This document shows, piece by piece, positions 34,300 through 48,639 of a DNA stretch of 64,000 nucleotides. Source of the DNA: Sequoia sempervirens. Lineage: Eukaryota; Streptophyta; Pinopsida; Cupressales; Cupressaceae. The DNA lies in the NCBI GenBank assembly GCA_007258455.2, contig VDFB02270651.1, positions 494,272,320 to 494,336,319 on the forward strand, in the 5' to 3' direction. A program made the position numbers and the translations under genes. Under the pieces are notes generated by a model. It made no database searches. It saw only the letters and a program-made list of their open reading frames with translations, and was not told the origin of the DNA. The first letter of the stretch is position 1, and each line of letters opens with the position of its first letter.

Positions 34300-36957
34300 G
34301 CCTACAATAATAATATTAATAAAACAATAAAATGGTTGTAGACACCAATTTAAAGGGAAATGACATAAGTAAAGGGGTCAAGCTAATTGAATATGGAACA
34401 AAGAAGCAAAAGGTAGATAGCAACACTCAATAATGCCCTATGGAAAAACACTATAAAGTATATAGCATTAACTATTTTACTGTTTTCCAACCATTAACAC
34501 AAAACGAAAGCCATAAATGAAACAATATTGGTTTCAACAGTGGCCTAGATGGAAAACTCACAAAACAAAAGAATCCACAGTAATAAAGCCATACACAAAG
34601 AAAGGAAAACCCACACATGCAACAATTCTTTTTTTCAACAATGCCTTATGGAAAAAAACCAAAGCATACATATATGTATATGCATATGTAAATGTATCTA
34701 TCCATATGCAATGTATTTAAAAGTGCTTCCAAACTCCAACTAAAAAAGAAAGAATGCAACCAATGAACAAATAGGTAATAGAAAATGAAACAGACCAAAG
34801 GAACACTTGGTCTCCACCCCACCATATTGGGTCATGGAGCCTCATGAAAACAATCTCATTGGAGAAGCGGCTAATTCAAAAGAAAATGCATCGATTGCAA
34901 TACTGAACTTGCCTATTAGCAGAAACTAATGGTAACAGTATGCATTGACCTAGACTTCTTTTTAGCAAAGCATTTTTAGTGTTAAACCATGTTGCATATA
35001 CTAGTAATTTTTCAAGTATAATGATACATAGTTTAATACTTAAATACTCTTTTGAAAAAAAAGTCTCTTCAATGCTATGAGCTCCAGTGTGTCTACAAAT
35101 TTTTGTCCTATGATCAATGGTGAAACCAATGTTACTTATTACGCCCAATATAGAACCTTTCATGCTAATAGTTATTTTGAGCCTAGAAGGAATAATAGCA
35201 AAGGCGTCACAACCGGCATCATGCATTGCATGCATATATAGGGATTTTCTACTTGGAAATATAAAACCATGGCATGGGGGGGAAAAATTTAGAAAATAAA
35301 AAACCCACACGTAGACAAGTACTTTTTCCTATAGAGAATTATTGACAATAACCAAAGCAAAAATATATGGAAATGTATTTGCAAATGTATCTATGCATAT
35401 ACAATGTGTTTTCGATGGAGAGTGTCATGAATGGAAGGTATGATGCACTATTTAAAGAAGGAGTGTATCGCTGTTGCTGCCTATGGTTGTGCATCATGCC
35501 TTCCTTCATTACACCCTCCATCTAAAATAACTTCACAGTTTTTATTGCACATGCATATATACATATATACATATATACATATACATATACATATACATAT
35601 AGTACAATGAAGACAAGAATGTGCTTGCAAACACCAGCTTAACAACTCACGGTGTAGCTAAATAGAAAATAGCAAATATAAAATGAAACACAACAAAACA
35701 AGGTGTGATCACCACCCTACCATATTGGGTCATGGATCCCCATGGGCTCTCACCAAACCCTCGAGCAAGAACACACATTGTCCACCACTATGATCAATGG
35801 TGAAATCAATGTTGCTTATCACAATTAATATAGAACCTATCACTCTAATAGATCCTTTTCTAAGGTTGAAAGGAATAATAGCCAAGCTATCGCAACTAGC
35901 ATCATGCATTGGATGCATATTCAGGGTTTTGCTACTTGGAAATATAAAGACATGTGTACCCCAACTAAAAAAGAAACAATGCAACCAATCAACAGATAGG
36001 TAATACAAAATGAAATAGACCAAAGACACATTTTCTCTCCACCCTACCATATTGGGTCATTGAGCCCCATGGGCTCTTACCAAACCCCCAGGCAAGAACA
36101 TACAGTGCCCACCAGTATGATCAATAGTGAAACCAATGTTGCTTATTATGGCCAATATAGAACCTTTCATTCTAACAGTTATTTTTTGAGCCTAGAAGGA
36201 ATAATAGTCAAGGTGTCACAATCAAAATCATGCATTGGATGCATATGTAGGGATTTGTTGCTTGGATATATAAAACCATGGTTGAGAAAAGGAAAATTGA
36301 AAAATAAAAAACCTGCATGTACACAAATTCTTTCTCCAATAGTGACTTAGGGACAACAACCAAAGCATACATATATGGAAATGTATTTTGAAATGTATCT
36401 ATGCATATGCAATGTATTTTCAATGCAGAGTGTAATAAATGGAAGGTATGATGCACTATTTAAAGAAGAGTATACCGCTACTGCTATCTATGGTTGTGCA
36501 TCGTGCCTTCATTACACCCTCCATCTAAAAAATCTTCACATTTTTGAATGCACATGTACATATACATATAGTATGATGAAGACAAGAATGTGCTTACAAA
36601 TAGCAACTTAACAACTCATGGTGCAACTAAACAACAATAAAAAAATATAAAATGAAACACAACAAAACAAGGCGTGCTCACCACCCTACCATATTGGGTC
36701 ATGGAGCCCCATGGGCTCTCACCAATCCTCTGAGCAAGAACACACATTTTCCACTACTATGATCAATGGTGAAATCAATGTTGCTCATCATAGTCAATAT
36801 AGAACCTATCATTCTAACAGATTCTTTAGTAAGGATGAAAGGAATAATAGCCAAGTTGTCAAATCCAACATCATGCATTGGATACATATATAGATCATGC
36901 TTTACTTCATTGCAGCCTCCATCTAAAAAAACTATAGTTTTTTTATTACACATGCAT

Positions 36958-36988
<31 letters not shown>

Positions 36989-39900
36989 CATACATTGCGA
37001 TGAAGACAATAAAGTGCTTACAAACACCAACGTAAAGACCCACAGTACAACTAAACAATAAATAGAAAATATGAAATGAAACACAAAAAAATAAGGCCTA
37101 CTCTCCACCCTACCATATTGGGTCATGGAGCCCCATGGGCTCTCACCAAACCCCCAAGCAAGAACATAGATTGTCCACCACTTTGATCAATGGTGAAAGC
37201 AATCTTTCTTATCACACATTTCCAACAACTCCTTTTCTGAGGCTAAAAGAAATAATAACTTAAAAGGTACAGTTAACAAATATGTCAACAAATACAATCT
37301 AGCATCATGCATTGGATGCATATGTAGGAATTTGTTGTTTGGAAATATGTACATACTAAAAAAGTACATGTAGAAATATATGTACATGGAATTAGATGTA
37401 GACAATATTCATATATCTTTTTTCACAGTTCTTATTAAAACTCAGACCTATAATTTAGAAACAAGGGTTAAAACAAGAATAGTCAAAGTTGCAAGAATTA
37501 ACTTTGAAGGTAAGTGCAAGATGTTACTGCTAGATCTGTATGGAATTTCCCTTACCATGCAAGACTCTCCAGACATAATTGTCATACTGCCTTGAATGCC
37601 AAACACCCATGCCTAATTGTGAATTTGGATTTTTCTTATAATTTATGTTGACTAGACATCTGTTTCCTTTTCTTTCTTTGGAGTGCTTGTCACATCAAAA
37701 GAGCTTTCCTATCTAACACCAACGTAAAGACCTGTAGTGTAGGTAAACAACAAATAACAAATATGACTCACCAAACCCCCGAGCAAGAACATACATTGTC
37801 CACCACTTTGATCACTGGTGAAACCAGTCTTTCTTATCACACTTAAGATACAACCTATTATTCCAACAACTCCTTCTTGAGGATGGAAGAAAAAAATAAC
37901 TATAAAGGTACACTTAACAAATATGCCAAAAAATACAATCCAGCATCATGCATTGGATGCATATGTAATAATTTACTTTTTGGAAGTATACAGACTAAAA
38001 AAGTACATGTAGAAATGTATGTGCATGTCATTAGATGTAGACAATATACTTATATAGATGAATGGAAACTTATAGATATAGATACATATTGATACTTTTG
38101 TTGGAAAGGCCGTTCAAACTTCAACCTTCAAAGAAGCTTGCAATCCTGGCTCACATCTGTGAAAGTAGGTAAAACCACAGAAGAACACCCAACAATTCCT
38201 TATTGAAAATTGCAAATACTTTCGCCACCTCTTCTCAATTTTTGAATGGTACGTGTTGGCACAACTATTGCTAGTATATGGATACCATACAACAATAAAT
38301 GTTGATGCCAAGAGGGTGAGCTTCCGTGAAGGTGCAAGTCCAATCGTCCATTGTGAAGTTTCTATGAAGGTGGCTAGAGGATATTTTCTATTTTTTTCAT
38401 GGGCTAATGACTCCAAAAGCAATAAAAAAGCCTTGGCAATGAGACTATTAATCAGAGAGATGGACAATGTATGTGCCATATGTACAGATATCTATGTATG
38501 TGATAGTAGATGCAAACAACGCTATATTGCTTCAATTTTTGAGAAGGTTCTATTGAGAAAAGAGTATATTTCTACATGTATTTGTTAGTGTTAATTTTTA
38601 TAGATTTCTTTGTACGGCTTCCATCTTGCGGCTATGTTTGCAATAGAATAAAATTGTTAATGTTATGCAATTTTTTCTAGGCTTTAAGAAACAAGGAAGT
38701 GTGGAGAAACCTAGTGAGAGCAGGTGTGCTTGAAGGAACCAAAAAGATGTGCATATTGGGAAAACCCTTTTTGATATTGTTTCATTTCTGGTTCATAGTT
38801 TGTCGTAGGCTATATTGTTTGATCTTTGATAATGCACTGTTGATTGTTTCAAATTTTGATAAGGTGTTGTTGAGAAAGCACTATATTGTTTGTAAAAGAA
38901 AATATTGTTTTATTATGGTCCGCATTTTGAGGCTATGGTTTTGCAAGGGTATGTTACTGTGAATCTTTGTGTTTCATGTATTTCTCCATCTAGGTCATTG
39001 TTGAAACCAATATTATTTGATTTATGGCTTCTGTTTTGTGGCTATTGTTGCAACGAAGTAAAATAGTTAATGTTATACATTTTATGTTTGATTGCATTAG
39101 GCATTGTTGATTACTGTTCTCTAGCTTAGGCTATATTGTTTCATTTTCAAAAATATGTTGTTGAGAAGGCTACATTGTTTGAATTTTAGATAAGGTTCTG
39201 TTGAGAAAAAAGTATATTTTCGCATGACTTTTCCATTGCAATTTTTTTGTGGGTTTATATTTATCGCTTCCACTTTGTGGCTATGTTTGAAAAGGAATTA
39301 CATTGTGAAAACTATTCAGGTTTTTTCAATTGTTTCTGTCTAGCTTGGGGTGTATTGTCTTGTTTTCAATAAAGTGTTGTTGAAAAGGTTGTATTGTTTC
39401 AATTTTTGAGAAGGCATAGTTGAGAAAATCCTATATTGTTTGTTAAAAGAAATATTGTTTCATTTATGGTTGGAATTTTGTGGCTATTGTTCTGCATGGG
39501 TTTTATGTTTGACTCCATTAAGCATTGTTGATTATTGTTCTCTAGCTTAGGCTACATTATTTCATTTTCACAAAAGGGTTTTTGAAAAGGCTATATTTAA
39601 ATAAGGTATTGTTGGGTGTCATTCTATTGCTATACCTGCTATCAGAGTGGTGAGTGAGGAGGGAAAGCTTCTATGCGGGTGCAAGTTCGATCAAGCCTTA
39701 TGTAGCTTTGGCGAAGGTGGTTGGATGCTATTTTTTGTTTTTTGCATGGGGAAATGGTTGCAAAAGGAAAATAAAAGTGTCAACTATGATAATTTTTTTC
39801 CTATTTTGTGTAGGAAAGCTAGCAGGAAGAGGTGTGTTTGAAGCAAGTGGGAAGAGGTGCATATCAAAAAACACTTTGCAATATTGTTTCATTTGGGGTT

Positions 39901-42548
39901 CGTGGTTTATGGCAAGCTATATTGTTCGATTCGCGATAAGGTACTGTTGATTGTTTCAAATTTTGATAATTGGGAAAAGAGTATATTATTTGTGAAAACA
40001 AATATTGTTTCGTTTAAGGTTCATATTGTGTGGCTATGGTTTTGCATGGGTTTGTTACTGTGAATTTTTGTGGGTTTCTCTTTATGGATTTTGTTTTCTG
40101 GTTATGTTTACAATGGAATAAAATTCTTTAGGCTATGAATTTTTTTGTAGACTTCGAGAAACAAGGCAGCATATAGAAAGCCAGTGGGAAGACGTTTGTT
40201 TGAAGCAAGCAAGAAGAGGTGCATATCAGAAAAACCCTTTACGATATTGTTTCATTTACATTTTGCCGTCTATGGTAGGCTATTTTGTTTGGCTTGCGAT
40301 AAGGTATTGTTGGGTGTTTCAAATTTTGATAAGGTGCTATTGAGGGAAGACTATATTGTTTGTGAAATCAAATATTTTTTGGTGTAAGCTTCGCATTTTG
40401 TGGCTATGGTTTTGCATTGGTTTGTAACTATGAATGTTTGTGTTTTGTGTGTTTCCCCTTTTGGGTCAGTGTTCAAACCAAGATTGTTTGATTTATGGCT
40501 TTCGTTCTGTGGTTATGGTTGCAACAGAATAAAATAGTTAATGTTATACAGTTTATGTTTGATTCCATTGGGAATTGGGCATAGGTTTGTTACTATGATT
40601 TTTTGTTGGATGCCACCATTGATTACAATGATGGACAATATATTTTCCCTACATGTGTAGATATGTATATATGTCATAGTGGATGCAAAAAACATTCATA
40701 CAGACTGATCCCTATGTTTATTCTATTGCTACATTCTTCGAATGATAAGCTATATTTTAAGTTTCAAATGGAAGATTGATGCCACCATTCATGTAACTTT
40801 AGGAACTCACATGTAGGATGTTTGATTTCCCCCTATTTGTGTGAAATTTGGTTGGAATTTTTGTCAGTCTTCCCATCTTTTGAGCCTTCCGGTGTCGAGG
40901 GGTCTGGTCAGGATAAAGGTGGTAGATGTTTCTTGATTTTTAAATTAAAAGCATTTGGTGCATCGATAGAGAAGGCTGGAAAAATTAAACACCGGTTCGC
41001 ATCAACATTAATTGTTGTATGGATCTTGTGTGGTGGAAATGTTTGCAAATAATAAAATACTCAATTTTCTTGTTGAAACATAGTTGTTACCTATCTAGAC
41101 CTCAATAAGGGTTTGTTACAATGGAAGGTTGTATATTAAGTGTGAGATGAAAAATTGATCAAATCTCTATTGAGGCCCATACAAATAAAAACTATCCTTG
41201 AAGTGATGCAAAAATAGCTGGCAACGGCTCATCATGAAGAACATGGACTATTTTATCACTTTGCAACCATTCCCAATAGATAGAAACCATAGATCAAATA
41301 TAAATTGTAATTATTTTATGAAAATAATAAGCATAGCAAGGAGTATATATGAATGTTTTTTGCATATGATTTCACATAGATACATATTTGTAGATAGGGA
41401 TGCATGTTGTCTATCTCTAATTTCACAAACATACATATCTGTACATAGGCTAAGTAAAATGAGCAAGAAAAAAAGAATGCCAACTGTCCACCCTGGCTTA
41501 TGAAAAGAATAAGCATAACACTTGGAGTATATATGAATGTTGTCTATAGCGGAGAAAAGAAGAATAATACACTACAAAAGAGACACATTATTTTTTCTAT
41601 GTATATATTTCCAAGCAAAAAACTCGTACATATACATCCAATGCATGCAATACATATATTTGGAGATGCAAAACAAAATCTACATCGATATATGTCTCCA
41701 AAGTTAACTTCACATATACAAACATTGTTGATTGTTGTTGAATAGCTACAAAAATATTATTTCATCTATGATTTCCATGTAGTGGGAATGGGTGGAAAGC
41801 AATAAAAGAGTCTACATATACACTTAGAGAGGAAAATCTATATAGATATATATGTATCTAAAGCTATATGTTCTAGACAACACACATATATATCCATAGG
41901 TGGACCTCAAACAGATAAATGTTGTCTACATCAAATGTAAAAAATGCACAAATTTGCACATAGGAAATATGAAATGGAACAAAACAAATGAGGCTTGTTG
42001 TCCACCCTACCATATTGGATCATGGAGCCTCATCGGCTCTCACCAAACCCCCGAGCAAGAACATACATTGTCCACCACTCTGATCAATGGTGAAATCAAT
42101 GTGCCTTATTAGACTTACTATACTTAACCTATAGCTATAATGTTTGTTGTGTATGTTGTGCAGCTCAATCTACAACTCAACATTGAACAATCCCTTATTC
42201 AAAATAACATAAACTGCTCAATTACTTTGGTAAGTTTTAAATGCAAGGTATTATTGCAACCATTGCCAATATATGGAGCCCATACATGAAACAATTTTGC
42301 CATGATGATTCCCCAAACAATAAACATGGTGAGTAGTATATATCAATGATGTCTACATCTAATTTCACATGCATACATATTTGCACAAAGTAAAAGAGAA
42401 ATGAAACACAACAAAAAAACACACTTTTTTGTGTTTATATTTTTGTAAGCAACATATTCCTACACATGGATCCAACGCATGTAATGCATATATATATACA
42501 TCTCAGAAACAAAAGCCACACTGATATATATAAATCTGATGCTAGATG
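34300..42548. repeat. Modular repeat block right of the Helitron gene
   Basis: Module X (CACCCTACCATATTGGGTCA, then GGGCTCTCACCAAACCCC and GATCAATGGTGAAA) recurs at about 34808, 35705, 36040, 36683, 37105, 37770 (partial) and 41998. Between copies lie GCATCATGCATTGGATGCAT segments (35215, 35905, 36225, 36870, 37305, 37945) and TACATA microsatellites (35560, 36560, 36950). From 38500 to 40400 a second module with TTGTTTCAATTTTnGAnAAG and GTGTTGTTGAGAA is repeated several times. No coding role is recognised; open frames here are short and not conserved between copies. Confidence 0.75.
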
Positions 42549-44788
42549 TGTTAGGAAAAAGGGAGGAAGATTTGGGCATCTCATAGTAACCTCCAAGAAT
42601 AGTAGTGCCTTCAGTAACTTTATTTCTGATTAGATTACCTCAAAGACATGTACAACTATGTCCTACAGTGGAAACGGACACAATTCATTTCCCACATTGA
42701 TCCTTCTGAGAGAAGCACATGTAAATTCAACATCAAGTAATAACATATTCTAGAAACAGAACCAACAGACATGAAAGATAAGACAACAAACCAGAACACA
42801 AATATTTACGTGGGGAAAACCCTTTCGGGTAAAAAACCCCAGACTCCAAAGATCGAGCCATTGTATTATTAAGCAAAAAATGGTTACAATACAATCCAGA
42901 CTCATAGCCTTTTCAAAGATTACATCTTGTTCATTCTAGATACAACTGGTAGCAACTGGTCAACACATCAGACCATACAACCTTCAGACTATTACAATAC
43001 CCTCACATAGTATATAGTGCAGATCAACAGGAGAGAGATCAAACATCATTCATGATCAGAAGAGATTCCAACAAAACCCTGCTTCTGTCTTCTTCTCCTT
43101 CGCCCTTGTGGCCTCGACCTTTTAGCCAGCCACTCTGCCCTTCTCACTTCCTCTCACTCTGTTCTCTCACTCTCTTCTTCTCAGTCTTCTTGCTTCTCTT
43201 ATCCTCACTAACTTTTCCTGTTCATCCTTATCTGCCATTACCCATCGTAGAAATTTTCCATTCCATTGTATATTTTTCCTTGCAAGTAGTTCAGCTCCAG
43301 TGTCGCAACTATTGCAAAAATACAACTGCCAACCATTTGAATTTTTCTTCCTCTGATTGGTCCATGAGACACCACATAGGATAGTCAAACGGTCAAGGAA
43401 ACATTCAATTGAGTTCACATGTCGGTGAGACACAAGAAGTGTCTCCCTGATGCTCAAAGGCTTCATAATGATATCGGTGTAGGTTCCAGCAGTCGGCAAG
43501 ATGATATAGAAAACATCACAAGTCATACCAAAACCACTGACATCCATTTCATTCCTATCGGCAAGAGTTTCCTTATTGAAAAGACTCATACCGATGTTCA
43601 CAAGTCACATCAATCTCAAAAAATCCATCGGCAAGACTACTGCATTTCACGAAGACTTCATACTGAAGTCTTCAAGTCATGCTGATGTGAGTATTCCATT
43701 CAGTGAGACAATCGTCTTTCACCAAGACATCACACCGAGCTCAACAAGTTATACCAAAGTATCTCAGTCAGCAAGACTTACCGCTCTCGCCAAGATATCC
43801 CACTGATTTCAACATGTCATCTCAAAGACCTTTTACAATCGGCGAGACTCTCCAAGTTGCCAAGACTTCATACTGAAGTCTTTTTGTTACTCTAAATGTT
43901 CACACCTTTCAGTAAGAGAATCAACCTTCGGCAAGACTTCTTACCGAGGCTTCCACGTTACCTCGATGAGCATCATTCGCTAGGAGTCACACCGAAGACA
44001 TCCGATAGTTGGTAAGAATTTCTACTATCGATGAGACATCACACCGAAGCAAGTCTTTTGGCCAAGGGTCACCCTAATTTCTTGGAGTGTTACATTGTCA
44101 CCAAGACAAACCTTCATCGGTAAGACTTCACATCGAGACCTTTGTGTCATTCTGAAGTGTTCACCAGTCGGCGAGACTTATCACTTTTTCCAAGACTTCA
44201 TACCGAAGTCTTCAAGTCATGCCGAGCACTAAACAACAGTCGGCAAGACTTCTAACTTTCATCGAGAGTTCTTATCGAAGTCACATGTTACACCGATGAC
44301 ACAAGTGTATAACCATTTGGTGAGACAACCCTCCATCACTAAGACTTTAAAATGAAGCAAATGGGTTACACCGATGACTCCAGTCACTAGGTCTCCTCGA
44401 CATCTGCTAGGAATTAAATCATCAGTGAGACATACCCCCTGTCGAGTGTTCAAGTCACCCCGATGACTCCAAGAAAATGTTGTCGGCAAGACATCACCCT
44501 ATTGCCAGGACACATTCCGATAGAAGCAAGTCATACTGATAGTTCCATTGGCCAGACAGACCAAAGGTCATGCCAATATCGGCCAGACTTTCTACCGTCG
44601 CCGAGACATCATCCCGACTATCCAAGGGTACACCAAAGGTTGCCAATTATGCCGATCGCCAAGACATTTAGGAGGTCACAATGATAGTCCAAGATCAACT
44701 AATAGATTGGCCAAAAATCTCCATAGTCTCATCGAAATTGCTTCACAAGAGGTTTTAGCCTGTGGGATTGAGGCACACAATTCCAACA
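42549..44788 (-). mobile_element. Copia-type LTR (about 2.2 kb)
   Basis: On the minus strand it starts TGTTGGAATTGTG at 44788 and ends CTTTTTCCTAACA at 42549. A tract AAGTGGGAGAT directly precedes the start, as in 3-prime LTRs of Ty1/copia elements. A segment with ACGTGGGGAAAACCCTTTCG (42811-42830 on the plus strand) lies near the far end, a motif often seen in the transcribed part of plant copia LTRs. Its middle is filled by degenerate short repeats. The insertion interrupts the modular repeat block. Confidence 0.6.
43395..44720. repeat. Degenerate TCGGCAAGACTTC / ACCGAAGTC repeat array
   Basis: Many imperfect copies of TCGGCAAGACTTCATACCGA and partial forms occur throughout, for example near 43555, 43627, 43650, 43700, 43855, 43930, 44160 and 44240. 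GC content is higher than in the surroundings, and CG dinucleotides recur in the motif. The block lies inside the copia-type LTR. Confidence 0.7.
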
Positions 44789-46208
44789 ATCTCCCACTTG
44801 ACGAAGATCACATAGGCACCTCCAAAGCAACCAAAAACTAAGATCACACTAGCTCTGGACCAGTTCAGACCCCGCAACACTCAAGACACCCAATCAACAG
44901 GATTCCACAGATTCAGTCCACCAGACAATCTACAACCAAGACCAGGCATCCAACTGCAACTCACTATCCAATGAAGCAACCGAAATGCAACGTATCACAA
45001 CCTTCCAAGAAACCACATAGACCTCAAACATGCTCTCATGCTCCATCAAGAATTTTGCTCCAACATCCAAGATGTCCACCATTCAGGCAACAAACCCTAT
45101 CATCTTCCAACATGCCACCTGTGGAAGAAATATTCAAGCCAAGGTGAATAAGCACCATTCCAACGAACACAAGCAAAAGATCCTAGTGATATCATCAAAA
45201 AAATACTACTACCACTTCACTGTGCTCAAACGCTATACAAAAGTAATATCAACTTCAAAGCTTCAAATAGAACACACCAGTGAAGTCATTCTCCAGAAAC
45301 AAGACAAAAAACACCAGCAGAACAACAATCAGACTGACTGCTTCCATCCAACTGATAAACCCACGTGACTGAAAATAGCACCCACAGCTCGTGCTATTCC
45401 ATCCAATCACACATACCTCACAGGTATCAACATTAGTAAACTTATGCCAAACCAAAACCAACCCATCAACAGCAAATACAAGCTCCAAGTGCCAACCAGT
45501 CGAAGAAGACAAGACACATACAAGAACTCCCACTGCCTGAGTAATCCAAATCTGAAAGATCAAAAGGCATCACAAGTCTACCAATAATAGCACATAGAAT
45601 ATGTAACCATGTAGTACCAAGGAAATATCCACAATGATATGCACAACCTGCAATAAACTACTACAAGAAATATTTCTCTCACCACAAACCTTCACAGCCA
45701 CAGAGAGAAACTCTACACATCATATCCTTGTAAAACATCCTCCTACATACACTTCTAATAGCCAACTGTGCCAGCAATGATCTTCTTCACAACCCAAAAG
45801 AGAAGCCTTAACAACATCCATTCGTTCAATCACCAAGATCAAACCAATTTAAAAAAAAACATGGATGTAAGCATCTCAAAGAAGATCAAGCTAGTTCATT
45901 CCCCATTTCAGGAAATCATCCCATACATCATCTCCTACCAATTCTCATAAGTAACAAGGAGATAAAACAAGTTGTACAACTTCCACTATGAATCCTCCAG
46001 AACCATTAGACAACAATCCAAGATCCATATCATGAAAGTAAACATAAAACACATTTGAAAAATATAATGGGCCAAATATCTTTCAGATAAACTACCGAGT
46101 AGACCAAGAGTGGGAACGAGAATACTCCTTCAAGATATACAAGTCATCATGACTAATCCAAGAGCAATCTCCTCATGGGTCTCTTATTGAACTTACGTTC
46201 AACCAACA
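44789..46208 (-). mobile_element. Noncoding body of the copia-type element
   Basis: The minus strand is G/T-rich and lacks the RNase H and integrase motifs expected next to a copia 3-prime LTR. It ends around 46208, where the interrupted module (TTCTTGATTGTTGTTGAATAG) resumes. An intact version of the interrupted sequence at 50540-50590 shows that TCTGATGnTAGATG and the TTGATTGTTG module are normally about 20 bases apart. The element is therefore probably a non-autonomous derivative, and its 5-prime LTR is missing or reduced. Confidence 0.5.
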
Positions 46209-47129
<921 letters not shown>

Positions 47130-47835
47130 AGATTTAAATGTAATTACGTCTATCAACAAGTATAAATCTAGATATATACATGTGCAGCTAGGATCAAGCT
47201 AAATCACAAAAGTATTTTGCATAACGTAGGCGACAATTATCATTGAACGTCGCATAGGAAATATTACAACAAAATTAAAGTTACATACAACTCCAATAAA
47301 ATGGAAAACACATAAATAGCTATACATAGACTACTCCCAACTAGCTAGCAAACAAAAATGTGAAGGCCACATAAATACCTCAATTATAAATAAGTCAGAC
47401 TATATACCAGAAGGACCACAAATGCAAGCAAAGATTTTTTATATTTTTCTAGATGCACATGGAAAACAACCAATACAAGTGTCAGCAAAAAAAAGAAAAC
47501 AAGCAACAAACTTATGGGATTGGTGCCCGAGGGTTGTCCAGCAGCCTAGGGAGAGCTAGAGTCCATTGACATTGTTGGGGCTGCTCTTTGAAAAGGACAG
47601 AGCTGCAACATCGGTGGCTGGCCATAAGCTCTATTGTGACAACAACACAAAAGCCAACGATTCAATTAAAGAAACAAAGGCTAATGAGCTCCATTCCCAA
47701 TTTTTTTATTTCAATTTTTTTATATTTCAAATTTTCTGTTGGGACATTTACAATATGACCGAAAACAAATAATATAAAAAAGGCACATTTAGAGAACTCT
47801 TCATAAATGATTTCAAAAATAGTTTATGTTCTTCC
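47130..47835. other. Noncoding, unrecognised
   Basis: A GC-richer patch at about 47520-47700 stands out from the AT-rich surroundings and could be a captured exon fragment. I recognise no protein in either strand. Confidence 0.35.
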
Positions 47836-48450
47836 AAGGGTATGCAAGATTAAGTGATGGGCCAAAAAAGTGGCGATGGGCAATGTAGGGTATGTGGTCG
47901 ACAACTTTTTTTACCCAAAATTGCATAAAACTAAAAGGGTTTTTAAAAGAGATTCTCAACTTCTGCACCAATATAAATTATGATTTTACTTTGAATTTAA
48001 TAAATAATTATTATTTATTTTCTATTTGAATTATGACTCAAAAGTCCTTATTGATAGTTGATTGAAAAACATCTATAGCTTTCTAAACAAGATCACATTT
48101 TGAATCCAAAAACATGTGTCACATTCTAATGCCACATACTATAGGATTAAAAAAAAAAAAATTGAATTTCATGAAGTTTTGGGCCAAGCTAAGGTGGTCG
48201 CATTACTACGAAGTTTTTATATTTTTAAAGTTGTAATAAAAATCATAATCAATTATTTACTTGGAGAAAAAATTACAAAAAAAAATATGCATCACATCAG
48301 AAAATGAGTCCTCTACTTATATCTAAAATCTTACAAAAAAACATTATAATTTTATTGTGGTTAGGGTGGTCAGACAGACACCTACTTCTTATTTTTTCCC
48401 TGAAATTTAAGTACTACTACATTGAAATTTCAAATTTTCACCAAATATAT
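47836..48450 (+). repeat. Repeat R, copy 1
   Basis: Starts AAGGGTATGCAAGATTAAGT and ends ACATTGAAATTTCAAATTTT. It matches 62851-63468 in the opposite orientation along its whole length. The first about 165 bases also match 58522-58690. It has no coding capacity. It may be a dispersed LTR or MITE-like repeat. Confidence 0.75.
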
Positions 48451-48639
48451 ATATATATATATATTTAAATAAGCCTAGTATTTTAGAAACTACATTCAAT
48501 TCTCTACATATTCTATTCTTACATATTTTTGAAATAATATAGATAACTTATTCAATTTTTTATGTCAAGTTGTGTAACTCTGATTTTTCCAATTTTTTTT
48601 CCAATTAAGGGACTATTTTTTCCATTATGATCCTACACA

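Noticed and set aside
43052..43601. Overlapping ORFs of 110 (+) and 144 (-) codons
   Set aside because: They lie in the copia-type LTR and its repeat array; composition is low-complexity on one strand and no domain is visible on either.
45255..45563. 102-codon hydrophobic minus ORF
   Set aside because: It falls in the G/T-rich noncoding body next to the copia-type LTR; hydrophobic residues follow from T-rich codons.
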